Shown piece by piece: positions 60,101 through 64,000 of a stretch of 64,000 nt of DNA. The stretch's first letter is position 1. Every line of letters begins with the position of its first letter. The notes under the pieces were generated by a model. It saw only the letters and a program-made list of their open reading frames with translations, did not search any database and was not told where the DNA came from. The translations under genes and the position numbers were made by a program. The stretch is from Pycnopodia helianthoides (taxonomy: Eukaryota; Echinodermata; Asteroidea; Forcipulatida; Asteriidae): contig CM063245.1 in assembly GCA_032158295.1 (NCBI GenBank), positions 25,477,726-25,541,725 of the forward strand, in the 5' to 3' direction.

Positions 60101-62917
60101 TGATAAAAAACAACAAGACTTTTTTTGTCAATCTTTCCCAGAATCTTCTTCATGATATCCAATGTCTTAAAGCAGACCCACTTCACAGAGTCTCTGAGGT
60201 TCTGACACAGGGAATGCTGAACATCTTAAAGGACAAGGCTCTACCTGCCGAGTGCCTTGCCTCACACCCAGATCTCAGCTGTCCTATGTTTAAACTGCTA
60301 CTCACTAGAGAGGTAAGGTGGAGCCATTGACTCAGTACAGTAAACTTGATACTCAAACTCACACTTAAAGGCACTGGACACTTTTGGTAATTACTCAAAA
60401 TAATTGTTAGCATAAAAACTTACTTGGTAATGAGCAATGGAGAGCTGTTGATAGTATAAAACATTGTGAGAAACGGCTCCCTCTGAAGTAACGTAGTTTT
60501 TTAGAAAGTAATTTCTCAGTGAAATATTTGAATTGATTTTGAGACCTCACGCAGTCTCGAAATCAAGTATCTGAAAGCACACAACTTCGTGTGACAAGGG
60601 TGTTTTTTCTTCCATTATTATCTCGCAACTTCGACGACCAATTGAGTTCAAATTTTCACAGGTTTGTTATTTTGTGCATATGTTGAGATACACCAAGTGA
60701 GAAGACTGGTCTTTGACAATTACCAAAGGTGTCTTTAAAACAAAAAGGAAAAAAAAAACATCATTGTTCAATTTTAGTCTGAATGCTTACTGATTATAAA
60801 GTTCGTATGAAAACCTTTTTTTTCTTTGAATGATTTCCCTCTGAAATGGAGTCATATTCGAGGTAACAGTTTAAAATACTAATGAGTTATTGTCAAAACC
60901 CAGCGTTAATCTCAAATAACCCGCAGTCATATACATGTACAAACAATTTGCATGATACAAATATTTTGCAGTTAGTGTCTGTGCATTCGTAAAAGTATTG
61001 TATTGTGTGTTGGGTTTTTTCATTTCAAAAAGGCATTCATTTCAACTGTACATTTATTTCCACATGCAGTTCACTGATAATGGAGGACAGGTAATAATAA
61101 CAGAATATAACAATGCAGGGAGGCAAGGCCATTATCAACATTCATTGGAGAAAAATATTTTTTAGTCTTTCAGTGAAAAATCATTCGATGAAATGTTAAT
61201 GAGAATCAAATGTCTATAATGTTATTGTACAGAAGCAATTAGAGAAGTATGGATCGAGGTCTAAATTCCCTGATGTGGTCCAGTTACTATGTGAGATGCT
61301 GCCCAGGAAGGACAACATGTTTGCTCAGACCCTGTCTAGATGCCAGAGTAAACTCTTTGGGCAGTCTGTTGATATCGATGGTAAGTTCACTCTATCAGTC
61401 ACAATCTCATTAGCTTTATACTTTAATGTTGTAAGTTTGCCTTAAGAAAAGGCAGGAATGTGAATTATCAATGGCCATGGGCATGGAGGCAATGGCCAGG
61501 GGCATGCAGGCAATGACCAGGGGCATGGAGGTATTGACCAGGGGCATGGATGGAGGTGAGTTGACCAGGGCCATAGAGGAATGACCAGGGGCATAGAGGC
61601 AATGACCAGGGGCATGGAGGCAATGACCAGGGGCATGGAGGCAATGACCAGGGGCATGGAGGCAATGACCAGGGCATGGAGGAATGACCAGGGCCATGGA
61701 GGCAATGACCAGGGGCATAGAGGCAATGACCAGGGGCATAGAGGCAATGACCAGGGGCATGAGGCAATGACCAGGGGCATGCAGGCAATGACCAGGGGCA
61801 TGCAGGCAATGACCAGGGGCATGGAGGCAATGACCAGGGGCATGGAGGTATTGACCAGGGGCATGGAGGCAATGACCAGGGGCATGGAGGCAATGACCAG
61901 GGGCATGGAGGCAATGACTGGGGCATGGAGGTAATGACATGGGGCATGGAGGTAATGACCAGGGGCATGGAGGCAATGACCAGGGGCATGGAGGTATTGA
62001 CCAGGGGCATGGAGGCAATGACCAGGGGCATGGAGGCAATGACCAGGGGCATGGAGGCAATGACTGGGGCATGGAGGTAATGACCAGGGGCATGGAGGCA
62101 ATGACCAAGGGCATGGAGGTAAAGACCAGGGGCATTGAGGCAATGACCAGGGGCATGGAGGTATTGACCAGGGGCATGGAGGTAATGACCAGGGGCATGG
62201 AGGTATTGACCAGGGGCATAGAGGTATTGACCAGGGGCATGGAGGCAATGACCAGGGGCATGGAGGTATTGACCAGGGGCATGGAGGCAATGACCAGGGG
62301 CATGGAGGCAATGACCAGGGGCATGGAGGTATTGACCAGGGGCATGGAGGTATTGACCAGGGGCATAGAGGTATTGACCAGGGGCATGGAGGCAATGACC
62401 AGGGGCATAGAGGTATTGACCAGGGGCATGGAGGTAATGACCAGGGGCATGGAGGTATTGACCAGGGGCATAGAGGTATTGACCAGGGGCATGGAGGCAA
62501 TGACCAGGGGCATGGAGGCAATCAACTCCATTGCCTCGCTGATGTATCCGCCCTCTTAACGATTTGTTCATTAACAAAACTTTAAAATCAATAAGCAATA
62601 TTCATTAGATAAAAAGCAATGCGGAATAAAGTAATTTTTTGTTATAACATTAATATTTTTAGGTTACAGCTATGATCGTACACATATTTTTATTAAAATT
62701 GAAATGCAATGATATTACTTCATTATGTTGAAGTCGGCTTTGAGTATGATTAAAATGATTTTCTGTGGTACAATTTTGTCTTGCCTGACTACAGTAAAGC
62801 AGGAATTGATCAACATCGCAGACCCTAGCAACCAAGATACCAATGAATCTATCAAGCAAGTCGTCACATCACTGACTCACAGGGATTCTACTGCAGATGA
62901 GCAACTCATAGAGACAG
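22148..62917 (+). CDS. INTS1: Integrator complex subunit 1, 35 coding exons, 3' partial
   Basis: Exons: 22148-22193, 25569-25819, 26125-26321, 26650-26787, 28214-28379, 28967-29078, 29503-29686, 30888-31033, 31177-31318, 32046-32228, 32845-32953, 33847-33967, 34658-34735, 35223-35380, 37073-37169, 38841-38932, 39510-39570, 40032-40106, 41657-41769, 42747-42876, 44805-44960, 47186-47335, 49204-49389, 50012-50107, 51163-51324, 52112-52223, 53320-53478, 54041-54113, 55670-55854, 57383-57492, 58827-58886, 60142-60312, 61070-61090, 61233-61380, 62795-62917. Phases agree throughout except for one missing base each in exons 2 and 18. Recognisable blocks include EIIALGSK, DDRIDGLLCGGLK, RDAVWWIHTVVP, EDTLMRVLVMGLSREL, YHHPENIQLP, SQSMPWLAELV, EALLLPDWLKLRMIRS and QSFGIP. 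These match the large HEAT-like scaffold of Integrator, the nuclear complex that cleaves snRNA and paused Pol II transcripts. About 1,500 of some 2,200 residues are present. Confidence 0.93.
23230..23535. mobile_element. Fold-back element segment, related to 37220-37720
   Basis: Palindrome around 23395-23527: gggaataaatgagtggcgac...gtcactactcttttattccc with internal gtttaaaac motifs. The same palindrome occurs at 37569-37712. Confidence 0.7.
23536..25040. mobile_element. Fold-back element interrupted by a hAT-like insertion
   Basis: Flanks read tgccctttttgttaaaaagc and attgaata.cagtat, and on the far side tgttgattgcgtttcgcgta. Together these match the uninterrupted copy at 37220-37568 in reverse. 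The interruption is 23716-24849. Confidence 0.65.
23716..24849. mobile_element. Non-autonomous hAT-like element (CAGTGTTCTCCAAC termini)
   Basis: CAGTGTTCTCCAAC at the left is matched by GTTGGAGAACACTG at the right. Flanks share tatat, shorter than the 8-bp duplication usual for hAT, so the class is tentative. A run of 27 A lies at about 24117-24143. No transposase is seen. Confidence 0.65.
25569..25819 (+). CDS. INTS1: INTS1 exon 2, carries a one-base frame break
   Basis: The first part reads in the frame set by exon 1 (GEIIALGSKSRSGG ... PHKMAKVS). From about 25715 the INTS1-like sequence is in another frame (TPLGRGAPESSKAG ... IVKPGIKTIE), and only that frame joins exon 3 correctly (GAA G|TA CCC). 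One base appears to be missing between about 25707 and 25725. The acceptor is a tandem CAGCAG (25566-25571), and both choices keep frame. Confidence 0.8.
25817..25885 (+). repeat. 34-bp tandem duplication of the exon 2 donor
   Basis: aaggtcagtgtggtgtttta and the bases after it are present twice in a row. The copy starts at the exon 2/intron 2 boundary and so duplicates the 5' splice site. Use of the second donor would add an in-frame TAG in one register. Confidence 0.9.
27341..27730 (-). pseudogene. LINE ORF2 C-terminal fragment
   Basis: The minus strand encodes RVFERETRLSACSHPYSLAL, RCRTKSHSNSFIPC and TTSLWNSSGACFPPSYNLDC, the typical extreme C terminus of a non-LTR retrotransposon RT protein (RT-distal 'RxxR..SFIPxxxxLWNxLP' block). 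It is 5' truncated and lies in INTS1 intron 4. Confidence 0.75.
27749..28090 (-). mobile_element. Retroelement 3' end with TTAGAT-type tail
   Basis: (TTTAGA)n at 27749-27780, followed by gactttattgtccac (AATAAAGTC in reverse), looks like the 3' tail of a minus-strand LINE or SINE. Confidence 0.4.
28967..29078 (+). CDS. INTS1: INTS1 exon 6
   Basis: Acidic low-conservation linker ending LSADAQAEGVTPR, then RYSLL in exon 7. The donor (gag|gtaggttg) merges directly into a SINE-like sequence, gtgggttccaatcccc, from 29085. Confidence 0.85.
29079..29230 (+). mobile_element. SINE starting at the exon 6 donor
   Basis: B-box-like gtgggttccaatcccc followed by cttgtgtccttgagcaagac, a phrase shared with family C SINEs; the 5' half is missing or merged with the splice site. 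Confidence 0.6.
29503..29686 (+). CDS. INTS1: INTS1 exon 7
   Basis: Encodes RYSLLKDSIETYVVDFVRDQ and ends ALRLEMWLQNPK, both strongly conserved in Integrator subunit 1. Its last 38 bases and donor are copied into the array that follows. Confidence 0.92.
29650..30545 (+). repeat. Minisatellite made from the exon 7/intron 7 junction
   Basis: Eleven copies (counting the true one) of gagatgtggctacaaaaccc-aaag-gttagattgaatactg. Units are about 74 bp, or about 95 bp where ttggtcagatttaaacagtc is included. Most 74-bp units also carry cttgcttgcag just before the exon-like part, so each looks like a 35-base exon with acceptor and donor. Confidence 0.95.
32458..32730 (+). mobile_element. tRNA-derived SINE, family A
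   Basis: tggtctagttggtaagacatctgctctagaatggcaaagg (shown in two halves elsewhere) with a decayed B-box gggtttgaattgc. Same body as 14627. Confidence 0.75.
32955..33465 (+). repeat. About 50-bp minisatellite at the start of INTS1 intron 11
   Basis: About ten copies of ccctgccttcaacctacctg-tagttccattcctgtc(t/c)catcccaat. The array starts within ten bases of the exon 11 donor. Confidence 0.93.
33480..33800 (+). mobile_element. LINE 3' end with GAATT tail
   Basis: ggcctccttttggcctc, a late aataaa (33775-33780) and gaattgaattg are the signature of a LINE 3' UTR and short-repeat tail. It ends about 45 bases before INTS1 exon 12. Confidence 0.6.
33847..33967 (+). CDS. INTS1: INTS1 exon 12, non-AG acceptor
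   Basis: Encodes DMDVLRAFQTQASVMQRDAV, WWIHTVVPKMFKVNQADFNQ. The frame from exon 11 (phase 1) requires the exon to begin at about 33847. A TAA at 33834-33836 closes the frame upstream and no AG lies between. The bases are tactaaatcttgtttg|AT ATG. Confidence 0.75.
34305..34496 (-). mobile_element. tRNA-derived SINE, family A, truncated
   Basis: Reverse copy; tgggattcaaactcacgacc is the complement of the B-box region, and the A-box half is deleted. Confidence 0.7.
34885..35106 (+). mobile_element. tRNA-derived SINE, family B
   Basis: gggctagatagctcagttg (A-box) and ccggaggttgcagcttcaag (B-box region), ending ctttgttcaaccccaaact as at 16663. Confidence 0.75.
35600..35720 (+). mobile_element. 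Penelope-like remnant with degenerate hammerhead-like core
   Basis: CTGAAGT, then a 5-bp hairpin stem (agcag/ctgtt), GAAA and atttgagacc (35626-35666), then an agctcttttcagagcc hairpin like those at 15890 and 21610. Confidence 0.45.
36645..37040. mobile_element. TTAA MITE, family 1
   Basis: ttaaaggtgctgcatgcgtt at left and gtgtactgtgccttcaa at right; ends about 30 bases before INTS1 exon 15. Confidence 0.8.
37220..37720. mobile_element. Fold-back element, uninterrupted copy
   Basis: Contains the palindrome gtgactcggtcttaaccggc...gccggttaagacctcgccgc (37577-37700) plus the flank seen split at 23536-25040. Confidence 0.7.
38290..38796. mobile_element. TTAA element (CCCTTTAGAGACC ends) with nested MITE
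   Basis: TTAA at 38290 and 38793, with inverted ends ccctttagagacc / ggtctctaaagggg. Element 38330-38516 is inserted inside. Confidence 0.75.
38330..38516. mobile_element. MITE, cagggcccaatttcat family
   Basis: cagggcccaatttcatagag and the exact inverse at the right end; relatives at 40382-40636 and 43176-43364. Confidence 0.85.
39118..39400 (+). mobile_element. tRNA-derived SINE, family D, with AAT tail
   Basis: caggttggctcagtggtttc and gtttgaatccc boxes; ends in ataataataataac. Confidence 0.8.
40032..40106 (+). CDS. INTS1: INTS1 exon 18, carries a one-base frame break
   Basis: Starts NNFKYPP in the frame from exon 17, but the conserved DERSQEETRARELQ is one register away. That register is the one continuing into exon 19 (VIALEKQEILEFENHL). 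One base seems missing between about 40049 and 40058. Confidence 0.8.
40382..40636. mobile_element. MITE, cagggcccaatttcat family, GC-rich interior
   Basis: ctgggcccaatttcatggct / agccatgaaattgggccctg ends; interior of short aagcgc/gcgctt motifs in both orientations. Confidence 0.8.
41262..41623. mobile_element. TTAA MITE, family 1
   Basis: ttaaaggcaaagtatacc left, gtaccttccctttaa right. Directly adjacent to a related decayed element at 40805-41261. Confidence 0.8.
43176..43364. mobile_element. MITE, cagggcccaatttcat family
   Basis: cagggcctaatttcatagag and its inverse at 43345-43364; ends at the start of the exon 21 junction array. Confidence 0.85.
43376..44850 (+). repeat. Minisatellite made from the intron 20/exon 21 junction
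   Basis: Seventeen copies of an about 88-bp unit (ctcctag|GGTACATCCCAGTCCATGCC...), the last being the true acceptor at 44804. Each unit holds intron end, acceptor and the first about 43 bases of exon 21. Confidence 0.96.
44805..44960 (+). CDS. INTS1: INTS1 exon 21
   Basis: GTSQSMPWLAELVNSAEGSL then DVLPVQCLCEFLLNDNQ and a charged linker (DTEMEDVKGDAKRKQ). It follows sixteen decoy copies of its own 5' end, and a SINE starts about six bases after its donor. Confidence 0.93.
44966..45394 (-). mobile_element. tRNA-derived SINE, family C
   Basis: AAT tail at left (taataataataatggcttc), reverse tRNA head at right (gggactcgaaccc, tccgctcggccacgacacgcc). Near full length. Confidence 0.85.
45760..46265 (+). 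repeat. Diverged tandem repeat, about 150-bp units
   Basis: Three and a bit units sharing ggttcaggagtta, gaacc.gaagtcaaggtcaa, tgtgtagcgtt and attgtaaaaatccaatgtg. Confidence 0.7.
46736..46920. mobile_element. TTAA MITE, family 4, partial
   Basis: ttaaccctcttgctgtc start and the body of 56438-56663; right end missing. Confidence 0.75.
47590..47790 (+). pseudogene. LINE ORF2 C-terminal fragment
   Basis: Encodes YDFKILVLTYHCLHGTAPAY followed by LQDLVQ, the conserved block near the C terminus of many animal LINE RT proteins. Short, broken, in INTS1 intron 22. Confidence 0.75.
48015..48325 (-). mobile_element. SINE, family E
   Basis: Reverse copy of 14165-14400, extended by taagtgccttgctcaagggc. 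Confidence 0.7.
48481..48740 (-). mobile_element. tRNA-derived SINE, family A, left arm of inverted pair
   Basis: Reverse tRNA head (gggattcgaacccacgaccc) and body nearly identical to the right arm at 48768-49015. Confidence 0.85.
48768..49015 (+). mobile_element. tRNA-derived SINE, family A, right arm of inverted pair
   Basis: Forward copy with tggtctagttggtaagacac and gggttcgaatctc; the two arms could fold into a hairpin of about 240 bp. Confidence 0.85.
50630..51151. mobile_element. Composite fold-back element (parts Y and X)
   Basis: Reverse-orientation partner of 10985-11684, including acagtcgatattagctcccc and its inverse. Its end lies 11 bases before INTS1 exon 25. Confidence 0.7.
51595..52060 (+). 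repeat. Minisatellite in INTS1 intron 25
   Basis: About 15-20 copies of an about 20-bp unit, ttttcctattaggtttccct and variants; pyrimidine-rich on this strand. Confidence 0.9.
52735..53085 (+). repeat. About 70-bp tandem repeat in INTS1 intron 26
   Basis: Four to five units sharing cgtatcttgcatacttgtaa, atacacagtttgctctatag and aacaaggtcgtaactcagtt. Confidence 0.9.
54151..54548. mobile_element. TTAA MITE, family 3
   Basis: aaaggaacattacagaattg left and caattctgtaatgttccttt right; inverted relative to 56927-57320. Confidence 0.85.
55136..55645 (+). pseudogene. 5'-truncated LINE: RT C terminus and AAT tail
   Basis: Encodes YRSYSETLEHLGIPSLETRR, LLLKFGNKLL and PHCRTQRYNNSTIHALARIL with a stop at 55422, the classic C terminus of a non-LTR retrotransposon, then a 3' UTR ending in (aat)n at 55626-55642. 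In INTS1 intron 28, about 25 bases before exon 29. Confidence 0.85.
56438..56663. mobile_element. TTAA MITE, family 4, complete
   Basis: TTAA-ccctcttgctgtctgac ... gacagtaggaggg-TTAA. Confidence 0.85.
56927..57320. mobile_element. TTAA MITE, family 3
   Basis: TTAAaggaacattacagaat ... gtaatgttcctttaa; ends about 60 bases before exon 30. Confidence 0.85.
57585..58290 (-). mobile_element. SINE family C split by a TTAA MITE
   Basis: catagcaccatgtagcggta ... gcaataatggttaa, then a MITE, then ttaagtgtcttgcttaagg and a reverse tRNA end. Joins perfectly to family C when the MITE and one TTAA are removed. Confidence 0.85.
57792..58196. mobile_element. TTAA MITE, family 2, inside a SINE
   Basis: ttaaagacactggacacctt ... 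tgtccagtgcctttaa. Relative at 60365-60738. Confidence 0.88.
58361..58625. mobile_element. MITE with tagaccgatccattaag ends
   Basis: tagaccgatccattaagccc and the inverse cttaatggatcggtcta; immediately followed by another MITE. Confidence 0.85.
58626..58744. mobile_element. TTAA MITE, family 4, 119-bp deletion form
   Basis: Both ends of family 4 with the centre removed, flanked by TTAA. Confidence 0.85.
59876..60066 (-). mobile_element. tRNA-derived SINE, family B
   Basis: Reverse copy: gatttgaaccaacgacctct and ctgagctatctagccc; ends about 75 bases before exon 32. Confidence 0.8.
60365..60738. mobile_element. TTAA MITE, family 2
   Basis: ttaaaggcactggacacttt ... ccaaaggtgtctttaa with an internal gagacctcacgcagtctcgaa palindrome. 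Confidence 0.85.
61070..61090 (+). CDS. INTS1: INTS1 micro-exon 33 (21 bases)
   Basis: cacatgcag|TTCACTGATAATGGAGGACAG|gtaataat encodes FTDNGGQ with phase 0 on both sides and good splice sites. It could be skipped without changing frame, so it may be an alternative cassette. Confidence 0.65.
61465..62525 (+). repeat. 21-bp minisatellite in INTS1 intron 34
   Basis: About 50 copies of gaccaggggcatggaggcaat. Because the unit is 21 bases and has no stop in most registers, long open frames appear on both strands; these are repeat artefacts, not genes. Confidence 0.95.
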
Positions 62918-62959
62918 GTAGCAAACCAATTCACTCTTTTACTGGGCTTTGTTTCAAAA

Positions 62960-63345
62960 TTAAAGGCACAGTACACGCTTTGTAATGACTCTGACAATTA
63001 ATGGCAATAAAAACTTACTTGGGAAGAAGTACAGCATCCTTGGGTAGTATAAATGAATTTTGAGAAACTTTTAACTTCGAAGTACTATGGTTATGAAAAA
63101 TATATCACTTTTTATTCCCCCAAATTTGAATCTGAGAACAGAAACGCTTCTCAGACTGTATATTCTTATGGGGAATATTCTTCCTGTGTGGAAATATTTG
63201 CTACGGTTTTTCGGTGATACCACAAAAACGCAACCACCTTTTGAAGTGAAATTTTTGCAGGTTAGTTTTATTGTATGTACCTACATTTATATAGGATTAA
63301 CACAATCAGTAGGCTCCAATTACCAAACGTGTACTGTGCCTTTAA
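62960..63345. mobile_element. TTAA MITE, family 1, first of inverted pair
   Basis: ttaaaggcacagtacacgct ... gtgtactgtgcctttaa. Confidence 0.88.
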
Positions 63346-63554
63346 GAAGCAAGATTTTTTTTTTTTTTTGGTGAGAATATTTTGCTCTCTTTCATGTGAT
63401 TTCTTTATTCTTTATGCGGAGAATGTTTACAGGATATTGTTTAAAAATTTTGATTCAAAAGTTTGTATCTTTTCTGAGCCTGTTACTTGTTTGGAAAAAA
63501 ACATTTTCAGGAAAATTTCCTCAACAAAAGTCATTTCGTTAAATTATTTCTTTC

Positions 63555-63935
63555 CTCAAAGGCACAGTACACGTTTGGTAATTGGAGCCTACTGATTGTG
63601 TTAATCCTATATAAATGTAGGTACATACAATAAAACTAACCTGTGCAAATTTCACTTCAAAAGGTGGTCGCGTTTTTGAGATATAACCGAAAAACCGCAG
63701 CGAATATTTCCACGCAGGAAGAATATTCCCCATAGGAATATACATTCTGAGAAGCGTTTCTCAGATTAAAGTTTTGGGGAATAAAAAGTGATATATTTTC
63801 CATAACTGTAGTACTTTGAAGTTAAACGTTTCTCAAAATTCATTATACTACCCAAGGCTACTGTACTTCTTACCAAGTAAGTTTTTATTGCCAATAATTT
63901 TCAGAGTCATTACCAATCGTGTACTGTGCCTTTAA
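63555..63935. mobile_element. TTAA MITE, family 1, second of inverted pair
   Basis: caaaggcacagtacacgttt ... gtgtactgtgcctttaa, inverted relative to the element at 62960. The remainder to 64000 is intron. Confidence 0.88.
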
Positions 63936-64000
63936 AAGAGAGTCGAAAATATTTTAGCAATTTATTGCTTTGATAAATTACATAACCTCCCAATTCAGAA

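Noticed and set aside
61416..62598. Open frames of 359-376 codons on the minus strand
   Set aside because: They are translations of the 21-bp minisatellite, open in several registers at once, inside an INTS1 intron.

Overview
The window is animal nuclear DNA. It has GT-AG introns, short coding exons in long AT-rich introns, and a dense load of tRNA-derived SINEs, TTAA-flanked MITEs, LINE tails and LTR elements. The gene structures and repeat style fit a marine deuterostome, most likely an echinoderm (perhaps a sea star). That assignment is an inference from sequence style, not from a search.

Layout. (1) 1-3952: the 5' part of a minus-strand Ty3/Gypsy LTR retrotransposon. It has a complete 5' LTR (3519-3952), a primer-binding site matching tRNA-Leu, a leader with tandem repeats, gag with one frame break, and an open protease/RT frame running off the window edge. 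(2) 3953-6571: nested MITEs and no gene. (3) 6572-8654: RPS9 (uS4), complete in three coding exons. (4) 10053-17236: a GDE1-like glycerophosphodiester phosphodiesterase, complete in six coding exons. (5) 17237-22004: intergenic repeats. (6) 22148-62917: INTS1, Integrator complex subunit 1, of which I place 35 coding exons (about 4.5 kb of coding sequence, roughly the first two thirds of the protein); it continues past the right edge. All three host genes are on the plus strand. They are functionally unrelated housekeeping genes (translation, lipid metabolism, snRNA processing/transcription attenuation).

The most unusual part is how repeats meet splice sites. Two INTS1 exon/intron junctions have been amplified into minisatellites: eleven copies of the exon 7 donor junction and seventeen copies of the exon 21 acceptor junction. 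Several SINEs begin within a few bases of a splice donor. INTS1 also shows two one-base reading-frame breaks (exons 2 and 18) and one exon (12) with no AG acceptor in the position the frame requires. These are either sequence errors, polymorphism, or real departures from the rules.

Other notable structures: U5 of the gypsy element carries, next to the PBS, a stretch complementary to the D-arm of the same tRNA-Leu; its gag-pol junction looks like a -1 frameshift signal; several Penelope-like remnants carry hammerhead-ribozyme-like cores; a fold-back SINE has a perfect 14-bp target duplication; and MITEs are nested in other repeats with visible TTAA duplications.
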